Shown one piece after another: positions 44,976 through 57,202 of a stretch of 64,000 nucleotides of DNA. The position numbers were made by a program, and so were the translations under genes. The stretch covers positions 60,867,227 to 60,931,226 of the forward strand of contig NC_133657.1 in the NCBI RefSeq assembly GCF_009905375.1. Reading direction: 5' to 3'. The notes under the pieces were generated by a model. That model ran no database searches, was not told the origin of the DNA, and saw only the letters and a program-made list of their open reading frames with translations. Origin of the DNA: Apium graveolens. Taxonomy: Eukaryota > Streptophyta > Magnoliopsida > Apiales > Apiaceae. Positions within the stretch are counted from its first letter, which is position 1, and each line of letters opens with the position of its first letter.

Positions 44976-46446
44976 TATTTAATTCGTAGATCAGATTGTT
45001 TACCTTAAGAAGCCTTACCAATTGGTTGACTAATGGAGATCCAAAGCTTGTTCAATTACCACGCATCCCGCTCTCGCGATCTACGCTCTATCGGTATCCA
45101 CACGAATGCTTGAACTCAAGGATTGGATGTGTACAAGCACGAACTCGTTTCTTCTTGCTCTCTCCATCTTCTCTCTTGGTGGCTAGGGTTTTAGTAAAAG
45201 TCTTTCTTACAAAATCAGCCACACAAGAGATATATTATATATAGAGTAGGAAAAGAATTATAACTCTTAACTAATTAGGAGTTATTATTAATTTTAAATT
45301 CCTATTTGTATTATAATTAAGTCTCACTTAATTATTTAACAAATAAATTTCATAATTAATATTGGTAAATTCAAATATCATTATTTATATAATTAATTAA
45401 GTCAAACTTAATTAATATTATAAATAATATAAATTACTTTCATTTAATTTAAATCCAATTTAAATTAAATATTTAAATTAAATAATCCTTCAAGCATTCT
45501 TTGTGTGTGACCCTATAGGTTATTATTACATTGGCAACGGATTTTAAATCTAATTAAAAATCATAAACAATAAGTGGCATATAGTAATACATCATTGCTA
45601 CCCAAGTAATAATAATTGAATCGGTGATCGATTAAACCTTTTGTGAATAATGTACAATATAATATAATCTCTTTAACCATATATTATAAATTAAACTAGA
45701 GGCATGTAATGTGTTATCCTCATCATAGTTTAATCCAAGTTTTCTTGATCAATGAGTAGACTATCATATCAAATCAACATTTGAGCGTGGCCACACATTT
45801 CATAGTCTAGCTCACACAAGAGGCCAATAATATCACTCCTAAAATAGGAGGGTTAAATATCATCTAGATCATTCATATTTCTCATACGATTCATAATATA
45901 CCCAATGTCCACTTTTATCATTACCAGGTCAAGTATAACTTTTAATGGAATCAATGTATATTAACTCTCGTATAGAAATATTATGACTTCAGGTCTAAAG
46001 ACCATTACATCATTATCACTGTGAGAATTACTTATGACACAACAGACATGTAGAATCTCACATTGGGTCTGTCCAGCACCATGTACATATACATCTGCCT
46101 GTGTTTTTTACTTTAGTGTCATCATACCAATGATCAATGAGATGTGATCATCAGTCAACAAACACACCAGTCTTAATGCATTATTATTGTCCCTTAATAA
46201 TAATACTCGACTAGGGACCTTTAGGAATATTGTACTATTCTCATAATCTCATTTCTAAGTCACGTACTTAGAGACATAGAATTACATATCATATTCCAAG
46301 GACAGTTATTAATCTAACATTTATATCGCAGTAAATTAAGAATTAATAAATTATAAAGAGAATAATCGATATAACATAAACATTAATAATCTTAATGTCT
46401 TAAACTAAAACATCATAGTGTTGTCTCTAGGGCACAAACACTAACA
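44976..46446 (-). repeat. 5' LTR of element 3, second piece
   Basis: Resumes the LTR at AATTCGTAGATCAGATTG after the target copy and runs to CACTAACA. Aligned with 13676-15131 it has many small differences (a few percent), consistent with an old insertion. Confidence 0.85.
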
Positions 46447-49400
46447 CTTGGAAGCCACAGATCCTGAATATTTGAACGGGATCTATGATGGTCCTCACAG
46501 ACCGATGAAGGTAGCTGTTTTGTTTGCAGGAGAACCAGAAAAGATGATAGACAAAGACAGGAAGGACTACTTTCCTGAAGATATCTCATCTATCATGAAG
46601 GATGCTAAGGTCAGACACATCATGCACAACAGTCTTGATAGTGTTATGTCCAATAGAGTTATTGGACGTATGACAACAAAAAAGATATGGGATGTTTTAG
46701 AAGTAAAATGTCAAGGTACAACTGCTATCAAGAAGAACAGGAGGACAATACTTACTCAAGAATATGAGCATTTTGACTCAAAGGACAATGTGTCCCTAAC
46801 TGAGATCTATGACAGATTTCAGAAGTTGATGAATGACTTATCCCTTGCCGATAAAGAATATGATTTGGAGAACTCAAACTTGAAGTTCCTACTTGTTCTC
46901 CCTGAAAAGTGGGACTATAAAGTCACATCAATAAGGGATAACTATCAACTTGATATCACACCTCTAGATGAGATCTATGGAGTTCTGAAATCTTATGAAC
47001 TAGAAATGGAGCAAAGAAGCAAGATAAAAGGATCAAAAGCTAGACCAGTTGCACTCAAGGTGGAAGAGAAGTCAAAGGAGAAAGCTAGGAGAAAAAGCTA
47101 CTCTAAAGGAAAAACCATGATTGCAAAGTCAAACACTGAATCATCAAATACTGATGATGACTCAAATACTGATACTGAATCAGATGCTGACAGTGATCAT
47201 AACAATAATGAAGATATGGAACAGATGGATGCCCTACTGGTTAAAAGCTTCAAGAAGATGGTCTACAAGAACTTCAATAAAGGGAGAAGATTTTTTAGAA
47301 AAGGTTTCAGTTCCTCAAACTCTGATAAGAGGAACAATAGGAGAAATACTGATGGGAAGGAATCAAGATCTGGAAAACTTGACAAGTCAAAAGAGAGATG
47401 TTACAACTGTGATGAAATTAGACACTTTGTAGCAGACTGCAGAAAAAACGGAGCTGGGAAGAAACAAGCCTTGATCTCAAGGAAGATAAACTGGGATGAT
47501 TCATCAGATTCTGATGATGGAGTCAATTATGCTCTCATGGAAAAAGCTGATGCTGAGGCTGACAATGCTGAATTAAAGGTACCTCTGATTACTCTTACTT
47601 TTGATACTGATGATATCTATAAATTAAGATTATTTCTTAAGTCTCTGCATGTTAGTTTTAGGGATCAAACCTTAGAGAATAATAGAATTAAAAGTGAAAA
47701 CTCTGTGTTAAAGAAAAGGAATGATCACCTAGAAACTGAGTTGTTTTCCATGCTAGAAATTCAAAAAGAAAGAGATAGTGTTGTTTATGTTAAGGAAAAA
47801 CTGCTAGAAAAACATGCTTATCTAGAAAAGGAGATAGCAAAAGAAAGATAAGTCATTAAACTTTGGACTAACTCAGGAAAATCAACTCAGGAAATTCTAG
47901 AGAATGGTTGTTGGGGATCAGGATTAGGATACTCAGCTAGATCTAATTCTGATAAGAAAAGTGGAAAAGAAACTGAGATAACAGAACCAATAAAAACTGA
48001 TAGCAAGTTCAAACTGAACAAGGTTCAAATAAAGACCATTAAGTTTAATCCTAGTGCTAATACTATTAAGTCAATTCATAAGGAAGGTACTACCTTAACA
48101 CCTACATCAAACTTAATTACTGAAAAGAGTGAACAAGTTCACATAAATTCATAAAATATTGGTTCAATGACTCAGAAACAGCTTACGCAAAAGTTGAAGG
48201 ATCTACACATGAAATACAAGAAGAAAAGGTCTAGGAAAAATAGAAATGAAAAGGTAGGTGTTAATAAGAATAGAAATTATGTAACCCCACCTAATGCACC
48301 TAGAAAGACCTATTCAAACTGTGGTAGCACTAATCATCTTGCTAATTCTTGCAAGAAGAATAAAATGATAAATACTGTTTATTCCAAATCCGAGTTTAGG
48401 AGTAAAATAGTTAAATATAAACCACAGAGTCCTTGTTTTCATTGTGGAAGTGCTTGGAATTCTATTTATACATGTAAAGAGTATCACAGTTTGTATTATG
48501 ATTATTATAAACTGAAACCCTCTTTAATTAAAGCAAAATTTGTTTCTGTATGTATAAATACTGTAACGTCCCCAAATCTGGGGTCAGGGGATTTGGTCGT
48601 CACTATGAAACCTCAATCCAAATTAACCTATTAAATCAATAAATAAATGTCAACGGTTGAAATATAGCATCTGTGACCCCAAACTACACCAAGAGAGAAA
48701 CAAGAATTCCAAATTCCACAAATAACTTTTTCACTTTCTTTTTAAATTATTTTAAATAATTTACAAACTCCAAACTTAACCCGCTAGTATAACTTCGAAA
48801 AGAAGTATACTAGGCTCCACTATACAATATGTAACTATAATATAATATAATATAATCTAAACAACTTTACACAACAGAACTTACACTAGTCAGCAAACCC
48901 TGGACCAACCACCTTCCAAAAGCTTCTTCTTTGCTTTCTCGAGTTTTGCGGCTAAATAGCACAAGCTAATCCTCATTGGAAGGTTAGATTTAAAAACAGG
49001 CAAGTATGAGCGAAAGAAATGCTCAACAAGTTCATTATAACATATATATGGTCATTTTGATATAAAACCGACATCTGTATTAGAGCATAACATTTAAAAT
49101 CATAATTGGTGAATCAGAAAATGTATTAAAGAATCGGATAATTGTTTCTCACTATATTCAAAACCATTTTGATATTTTCGACCGAAATGCTTCAGCAATA
49201 CATTGAATCTTGACAAGAATAAGACACGTAAAACAGTGTTTATGGAATTATCGTAAACAACAATAACATGAAACAATGATTATGAACTGAATCATAACTT
49301 TATTCAAAACCAAACTCTTGGTATTAATACTCATTTTGATGTCATATCAAATTAGATATCAATACGAATTTTGATGCTCACAATATCCCATACTGAAGTC

Positions 49401-52400
49401 AACATCAATAATCTATACGAATACCACCTTTGATATTTATTAACAAACTAAATATCCACATCAAGCAGAAACTGAATCAAAACTGAATTTCACCTTTTAT
49501 TCAAAACCAAAACATTTAATAAACCATTCCTTATAAGATTATCAAAAGCAATATAATAATTTAGATTGGAATACTCGAACGATGGAGTGTTGCCGCCGGT
49601 GATCAGCCGCGGAGCAACACCGATATGCCAAAGCATATCCAACTAAACAAACGGGGCACCAAGGCAAATATTGGCCTAGCGAGGTATTATATCCTGTATA
49701 ATACATGGCTCTCCGCTGGACCACCGCCACAGCCTCTTACGCAACCAGTAACCATCCAATCTTAAAACCTTTTTATTAAAACGGGGTCATTATAATCGAC
49801 ACCCTGGTAAATTTTTATTCCCCCATTCACTTGGGTAGAATTACTCGCAACAAAACCATTTTTCTCAAAATCTAAAACATTTATAAATCCATTAATTTTG
49901 ATAAGTGAAAACGCTTAACAGTTCCGAACATAGAATAGCAGAATAGTACTTGCATGATAAACATTTAATTTAGCGATATATAAAACATTTATCTATTCTG
50001 AACTGAGAATAGGGAAAGCAATACTTGCATAATCATAAGCAGTTGGATATGAAAAATATTGAACTATTCTGGAATTTGAATAGCATAGAAAACTTGCATA
50101 ATAGGATTCAAAACAATTATCACTTGAATAATAAGTGATGATAGGGATACTTGCCTTTGGGTTTTTAGCAGTTAGTCACACTCGCAATAACATAATTATT
50201 ATGTCATTCTGTCTCAAGACATCACCATCATTTACTTTGTCAATTCTCTGATCTGCTGCTCATGTTGTTCGTACAAGACTGATATGTAATACCAATCCAT
50301 TTCACTTTTTATCCAACGCCTAGTCCTGATCAAATTGAATGATCTGCATCTATAATTAAAAGATATATCTTAATCACTTAAACGATAATTACTCGATGAA
50401 CTGTGCGTCAAAACCCTATCGTCTACCCATACGATAGCCCACACATAAATGAAACAGTCAAACACAAGACTCTTGACCCACGTACGCACGCAATTCATAT
50501 ATCACATAAACACGTAACTCACATATCATATTCATATAACACATGACTCGATTCGTCAAAAGGTTCGACTCAGTACGTTTAAAACTGAAATCGGGTCAAA
50601 AATATGATTTATCGATCAATAATCGACTTAGAATATTTCGTAAAAAAGCGACCTTTTGAAACACAAGAATTTGGGTCTCGAAAGTATTTTTAATGAAAGC
50701 GGAATATTTTTCGGAGTCTAGACGAGTTCGTTTCGTATTAAACGGACGAACGATTTATTTCTTACGAATAAAATAAGAATAATTGGGAATAAATCATTTA
50801 ATAAATATATTAATTGATTTTTAAAATACTAAATATAGATTTTAAAATCTCAAAAATAATTTTAGGAATTATTTGAATTAATTATAAATAATTACATTTT
50901 ATTTAACTATTTATAAATAAAATAATTGATTAAATGTATTAATCAATTAATTAAATCCATAAATAATTACTTAAAATAAATTATAAATAATTTAATCAAT
51001 TTTTGATTTTTGAAAATAATAAAAGAAAATAATTTTTAGAATTTAAAATAATTCAGTTAATTATTAAAATAATTAACCAAATTAATTTTTGGAATTAAAA
51101 TGGATTTTCGAAATTTAAAAATATAAATTTGAATTGTTTTAAAATTTAGAATTTTTGATTAACAGATTTCAGGGACTAGGGTTAGGGTCTTGGGAATTGA
51201 ACGACGGCAGCAGAGGGCGGGACTACTTCCAGATTCGCGGGGAAGACAACCGGCAACTTGCGGTTTCTGGAAAATTACCAGATTCTGGCCGAGTACCGGC
51301 GAGCCGTAACACGACCATTTACACACAGATTCACCCTGTTTTTGATGTCAAAACAATCGTTTTGTCTTCAGCAATTCTTTGTAACCAACAATAACAACTA
51401 ACGATCAATCAAAATCAAAAATCGATCAAAACCCAATCTTGTTTTCATTTTTTTCCGGCGAAAATAACAATAATGATCGATTCAAAACCAAACTTAGGGA
51501 TTTAAATACCATATTGAAGCTTATGATCAGACAAACTAACCATATAATCACAATCAACAATCGATTCACGTATAATTCAGAAAAATCCAATATTAGAAAC
51601 TTAAAACCCAAGAAGTCGACTCAAGCTTTTCAGCAATAAAACAAACATGAAATTAGCATGTATCGACTGTAAATTACATAACAAAGCTATTGGTATCATC
51701 AAATTGAATCAAAAATCCTTTAAACAAAACCCCCCAAATTTGGATCATGAACCCTAAATTACGATATTAACAAATTACCTATCGTTCGAATGATTTGATA
51801 GCATAAGCAGAAAGAGCATGAAAATCTGAGCATTTTGGTTACTCATACTTCAAAAACTGAAATCCGCATCACTTTCAATTTGAGCTTTGATTCCCAGAAA
51901 ACTCAAGAACAACCAAGAACATATTTTAGAGAATTTTTCTATTTTCTGAAAAATAAAAATAAAAATTTGATTTTTTAATAATAATTATTAATAAATAAAA
52001 ATCTATTTATACTTACACAAAAATACCCCTAAAATTATTCGGGGCCTAACTATATCATTTAATAAAAATAATTAGCCCAAAGTTAATAATTAACGGGGAA
52101 TAATTTTTTAAATCCAATAAATATATAAATTATGCTGAAATTTCCCCAAAAATTACAAATAAAAAAATGCAAAGATATTGGATATTTGATAGTCCCAAAA
52201 TTTTATAAAAATAAAAATACGATTTTTGTGGGCTTTGACGTCCCGGTAGAGTCCCGGTCCGTTGATTTTTGAAAACCCGAAACGATTCCTAAATTAACAG
52301 AAAACCCTGAAATATATAAAATACATGCAAATGCATATAAAACGAGATAAAACAGGTACCTCGATAAAACACACTTGGATCTGCGTCCAGATTGCGTACA

Positions 52401-53089
52401 ATTTTATATAAGTGTATTTTTAACACATAACAAGTATCCAAAAAATACTCTGGTCCTTACGGGACCACACATAAATCTACCGCATATTAAATCCTGGCAA
52501 GACACATTTATAAATAATATTAAACACATAATAATTCGCTTAACATGTACCAAAATAGCAGTAAAATATGATTTTGTTTTAATATTTTTAAACCTCACCC
52601 TATGCTCGATTGACACAGATAAAATACCAAATGGTATCTCTGACTTAGATAAAAAATTAAGGCGAGTAAAATATTCACACGATCCCAAAAATTGGAAAAT
52701 ATATCCAGTTTTACGGATATCGACAAAATAATCGGCCTTCAAATATAATTTTGAAATAGTAAAAGTATTTACATACTTTCACATTAGCTAACAGAATTTG
52801 ACACTAACTATCAATTAGCATATTGAGCCATTTAAAGACACGAACTCATGAAATATGAATAAAATATCCACCATTTTATTCCCTTCAAATCAGAAAATCA
52901 CATAAACATATTCAAATAATAATAATAATAATAATTCTGAAAATACGGGATATTACAAATACTGATAGTAAGGATGTTAACATAAATTCTAATAAAAAGT
53001 CTAATGTTGCATATGTTAACAAACTTAAAAAGGCCAAAGGATCCAAGCAAGTCTGGGTCCTTAAAACACTAACTGATTCAAATTCTTGA
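46447..53089 (+). pseudogene. gag: gag of element 6, main part, interrupted by a solo LTR
   Basis: Open from 46448 to 47849 (LEATDPEYL onward, CQGTTAIKKNRRTIL, zinc knuckle CYNCDEIRHFVADC with altered spacing residues). A stop TAA at 47849-47851 and another near 48154 follow. The 48167-48561 section encodes a damaged second knuckle (YSNCGSTNHLANSC, first Cys lost to Tyr-Ser) and a third, CFHCGSAWNSIYTC (His to Asn). The Tekay-like solo LTR (48562-52957) then interrupts, and gag resumes at 52958 with NKLKKAKGSKQVWVLKT and ends at the TGA 53087-53089. This TGA is followed by TTGCAGGG, like the gag-pol junctions of elements 4 and 5. Confidence 0.85.
48562..52957 (-). mobile_element. Solo LTR (4.4 kb), probably Ty3/gypsy Tekay/Del type
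   Basis: Bounded by perfect AATAC target copies (48557-48561 and 52958-52962). Ends are TGTAACGTCCCC on the left and GATATTACA on the right (plus strand). In the minus sense it starts TGTAATATCCCGTATT and ends CAAATCTGGGGACGTTACA. No gag or pol, primer-binding site or internal repeat of the ends is visible, so it is one long LTR left after recombination. The terminal sequences resemble plant Tekay/Del LTRs. Orientation is inferred from the TGTAATATCCC start. Inside are AT-rich parts (50760-51150, 51950-52200), a TATAA microsatellite (48836-48856) and an AAT run (52916-52935). The short ORFs inside are not supported. Confidence 0.75.
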
Positions 53090-56000
53090 TTGCAGGGTGA
53101 CAGGAGAATGCTCTAGTCTTGGACAGTGGATGCTTATGAATATGACTGGTTATAAATCCCTGCTATCAAAATTTGAGGAGAAGGTTGGCCCAAACGTTTC
53201 TTATGGAGATGGAAACTTAGAAAAAATCTCGGGATATGACAAAATCAAAGTTGGAAATATCATTATTGAAAATATAGCTCTAGTTGCTGGACTCAAGCAT
53301 AATCTAATTAGTGTGAGTCAAATCTGTGACAGAGGTTACCATGTCAACTTTGATAAGGAGCATTGTGAAATTGTCAGTAAGTCTGATGGCAAGATCACCC
53401 GAACTGGAACTGGCATAAAAGACTTTATCACCCGAACTTCAACAATATGAATGAACTTGTGAGGAGATCTTGTAAGAGGATTGCCCAATGCAGTTTTTAC
53501 TCCTGATGGCTCATGTGACTCGTGCCAGAAAGCCAAGCTAAAGGAAAACTTCTTTCAAGAGTAAAACTGAATCCTCAATTCTTGAACCATATCATCTACT
53601 TCATGTTGATCTCTTTGGTCCATTTAATGTTATGTCAATTGCCAAGAAGAGGTATGCACTTGTAATTATTGACGAATATACAAGATACACATGGGTGTAT
53701 TTTCTGCACACCAAGGATGAATCTCCATCCATTCTTCTTGATCATGTGAGGGAGTTGGAGAAAAGATCATCATACAAAGTGAAGATCATTAGAAGTGATT
53801 ATGGAACTGAATTTAAGAATAGCTCTATGGAAGTGTAAACTCAAGGGGATAAAACAAGAGTTTTGTGCTCCTGAAACTCCACAACAAAATGGAGTTGTTG
53901 AAAGAAAGAATAGAACTCTGATAGAAGCGACAAGAACCATGCTAGAGGAAGCAAGATTGCCTACCTACTTATGGGCTGAGACTATACAAACTGCTTGCTT
54001 TACACAAAATACAACATTGATCAACAAACATGGAAAAATACCATTTGAGATGGTGAAAGGAAAGAAGCCAAATTTGAAGTTCTTTCATATTTTTGGTTGT
54101 AAGTATTTTGTTCTCAAAACTCATCTGGAGCAGCTGACTAAGTTTAATCTGAAAGCTGATGATGGAATATTTGTGGGTTATCCGTTGACTACAAAAGCCT
54201 TCAGAGTTTAGAATCTAAGAACACGAACAGTCATGGAATCTATACATGTATCTTTCGATGACAAGAAGATAACAGGTCTAGAAGATGCAGATGACCATGA
54301 CAAATTGATATTTGAAAATGAAGTACCTTATACTGAACTTTTAAATCCTGACTCTGATACAATAAATCCTGATATCACTCAAAGCTCTGAGATTCCACAG
54401 GACAGTGGAAATTCTTCTGACACTGAAGCATATGTTGAGGGAGAGCAACATAACTCAAATCCAGAGACTACAACAAGTGATTCATCTCAAGATACATCAG
54501 TAGAAAGATCATCAGGTTCAACTTTCTTAAATTCCGATGAATCAAATACTGATAACAATGGGAACACTGATTCAAGGGGGAGCATAAGGAAACAATAGCG
54601 GTACTAATCAAAGAAATAACAGAGAATTCATGGATCAAGGGGGAGGTTCGTCTTCAAGGAGTCAACTTCCATCTGCAAGAAAATGGTCTAAGTCACACAC
54701 ACCTGAATTAATCATTGGAAACCCTGATAGTGGTGTAAGAAGAAGAAAATCCACTCAGAATGAATGTCTCTACCATTCTTTTCTATCTCAAACTGAACAT
54801 AAAAAGGTTAAAGAAGCTCTGCAAGATGCTGATTGGGTCACAGCAATGCAAGAAGAGCTCAATAAATTTGAAAGGAACAAAGTCTGGACTCTTGTGCCAA
54901 GACCAAAGAACAGATCTATAGTTGGCACAAAGTGGGTGTTCAGAAACAAAACTGACAGAACAAAGCAAGACTGGTTGCAAAGGTTTACTCACAACAAGAA
55001 GGCATTGATTATAATGAGACATTTGCTCCAGTTGTAAGGCTAGAGGAAATAAGAATCTTTCTTGCCTATGCTTCTCACAAGAAGTTTAAGGTGTTCCAAA
55101 TGGATGTGAAGAGTGCATTCTTAAATGGAGAACTCGAAGAGGAAGTTTATGTTGAACAGCCTCCAGGGTTCATTGATCAAAGGTATCCAGATCATGTCTA
55201 CTTATTGGATAAAGCACTCTATGGACTGAAGCAAGCTCCAAGGTCCTGGTATGAAACACTTGCTCTATTTCTGCTAGAAAGTGGTTTCACAAGAGGTACA
55301 ATTGATAAAACTCTCTTTTATAAATATCATGGTAAGGACTTGTTATTAGTACATATATATGTTGATGATATCATTTTTGGATCTACTAATGATAACCTTT
55401 GTGAGAGATTTGCAAAGCTAATGCAGTCCAGGTATCAAATGAATATGATGGGAGAATTGAGTTATTTTCTGGGGTTACAAGTTAAACAGACTGATGAAGG
55501 AATCTTCATAAATCAATCCAAATACACCAGGAATCTACTCAAAGGAATTGGAATGCAAGACTGCTCAACTGCATCAACTCCTATGGCCACTGCAACCAAG
55601 TTAGATTTAAATACTGGTTCTTCAGTAGATATAACTAACTACAGAGGTATGAATGGCTTACTCATATATATGACTGCTAGTAGACCTGATATCATGTATG
55701 CTACCTATCTCTGTGCAAGGTTCCAAGCTGATCCTAGAAAACCTCATCCATTAGCTGTGAAAAGAATTTTTAAGTATCTCAAAGGCACCATGAATATGGG
55801 ATTATGGTATCCTAGAGATTCAGATTTTAAGCTAATTGGATATTCAAATGCTGATTTTGCCGGATGCAAAATAGACAGGAAAAGCACTTTTGGAAGCTGC
55901 CAATTTCTTGGCGGCAGATTGGTTTCTTGGTACAACAAGAAACAAAAGTCAATTTCCACATCAACTATAGAAGTATAATATATTGCTGCAGGAAGCTGTT

Positions 56001-56317
56001 GTGCTCAGATTCTATGGATGAAGAATCAATAACTGGATTATGGGTTAAACTATTCTTCAATTCCTATATATTATGATAATCAAAGTGCTATTGCAATGAC
56101 AGGAAATCCAGTGCAACATTCAATAACTAAGCACATCAGTATCAGATACCATTTCATAAGGGAACATGTGGAAGCTGGTATAGTGGAATTGGTCTTTGTT
56201 CCAACAGATCAGCAAGTAAAAGATATATTCACCAAGCCTCTCTGTGAAGCTACATTCACAAGATTGGTGAATGAATTGGGAATGATTTCAGGACAGTTCT
56301 CAAACTTTGATAATTAA
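53090..56317 (+). pseudogene. pol: pol of element 6, broken
   Basis: Copia polyprotein order, heavily damaged. The protease motif is disrupted by a one-base shift after LDSGC near 53130. Integrase parts lie at 53280-54230 with VIRSDYGTEF-like IIRSDYGTEF (Asn to Tyr) and GVVERKN, then the Ser/Asp-rich region to 54600. The RT start is at 54830-55037 with a gap in the [10 protein letters not shown] region, and RT proper at 55091-55700 with [20 protein letters not shown] and YVDDIIFG. RNase H runs to 56317 with stops at 55976-55978 and 56030. The end reads ELGMISGQFS. Confidence 0.85.
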
Positions 56318-57202
56318 GTCTGCTGATATTATTGAAGCATGGTATCTTATTATTTGTCAGTACTTATTAGATACTGATTCTTATGCTAAATGTTGATGCC
56401 GTGATAACATGCAAATTGTGTTAAATGATTTTATGTGAAAATTGCATGTTGAACTACCGAGTTTGTTTACATATTCTGTTATTAATTAAACTTGCTTTGA
56501 CTAATAGTTTATGTTAGTAGTTGGTAAATCCTGATAGGTGTGATTACATGCTGATAATGGTCAAACTTTGATTGACTATTTTTATGAAGATATTGTTTTG
56601 TTCAGTATTATAATTACAAGGTTCTCAAATGGAAATTTTTCATGGTTACAGAAGTTTTCGCAAAGAGTAAGGTTTTGAAAGACGTTCGTTTAATTCTTAA
56701 CTTTATTCTCGGGAACACATATTTACATGATTACTTTTAAAGTCAATCATATATTTCCATGTGTCCTATTAAACTGAATGTGACTAAGTTAGTGAAGAAA
56801 AGTGTTGTATAAAATCAATTTTGATTTTAGATAATACTTTAGTTATCTTTGGTATCTTCTCTCTGCTACTTTACCCTTCTCAAAATCGTAAACTCCATCT
56901 TTCATGGTTACAGAAGTTTTCGCAAAGAGTAAGGTTTTGAAAGACGTTCGTTTAATTCTTAAATTTATTCTCGGGAACACACATTTACATGATTACTTTT
57001 AAAGTCAGTCATATATTGCCATGTGTCCTATTAAACTGAATGTGACTAAGTTAGTGGAGAAAAGTGTTGTATAAAATCAATTTTAATTTTAGATAATACT
57101 TTAGTTATCTTCGGTATCTTCTCTCTGCTACTTTCCTCTTCTCAAAATCGTAAACTCTGAAACCCTAAGTATTGTTCATAAATCTTTCTTGAAAAATTAA
57201 CC
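56318..57202 (+). other. Spacer of element 6 before the 3' ORF
   Basis: Non-coding. It contains GTCAGTACTTATTAGATACTGAT near its start and a direct duplication of 262 bp (56638-57158). No counterpart of the small ORF of elements 4 and 5 was found here. Confidence 0.7.
56638..57158 (+). repeat. 262-bp tandem duplication upstream of the 3' ORF, element 6
   Basis: Two adjacent copies beginning CATGGTTACAGAAGTTTTCG (56641 and 56903) and both ending near CTTCTCAAAATCGTAAACTC. They differ at about eight bases. The unit contains a C/T-rich stretch of the kind found before the 3' ORF in element 5, so a leader or promoter segment may have been doubled. Confidence 0.85.

Larger units (their letters stand above)
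13578..46446 (-). mobile_element. Element 3: decayed Tork/Angela-like copia element
   Basis: The left LTR (13578-15131) is the 3' LTR and the right LTR (20657-20760 plus 44976-46446) is the 5' LTR, split by element 5. The LTR begins TGTTAGTGTTTGTGCCC and ends CGAAACCCTTCA (minus sense), with about 1.55 kb per copy. The internal part (15132-20656) contains only fragments of gag and pol, with many stops and frameshifts. It is inserted in gag of element 6 with a 5-bp target duplication (TTTGG/CTTGG). RT motifs such as MDVKTAFLYG and the ADPLTKAL-like end of pol point to the Tork/Angela side of copia. The lineage assignment is from memory of motifs, not from a tree. Confidence 0.8.

Noticed and set aside
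51155..51394. ORFs of 60-120 codons within the 4.4-kb solo LTR (also 52375-52742 on both strands)
   Set aside because: No similarity to known proteins that I recognise, strands overlap, and the region behaves as LTR.
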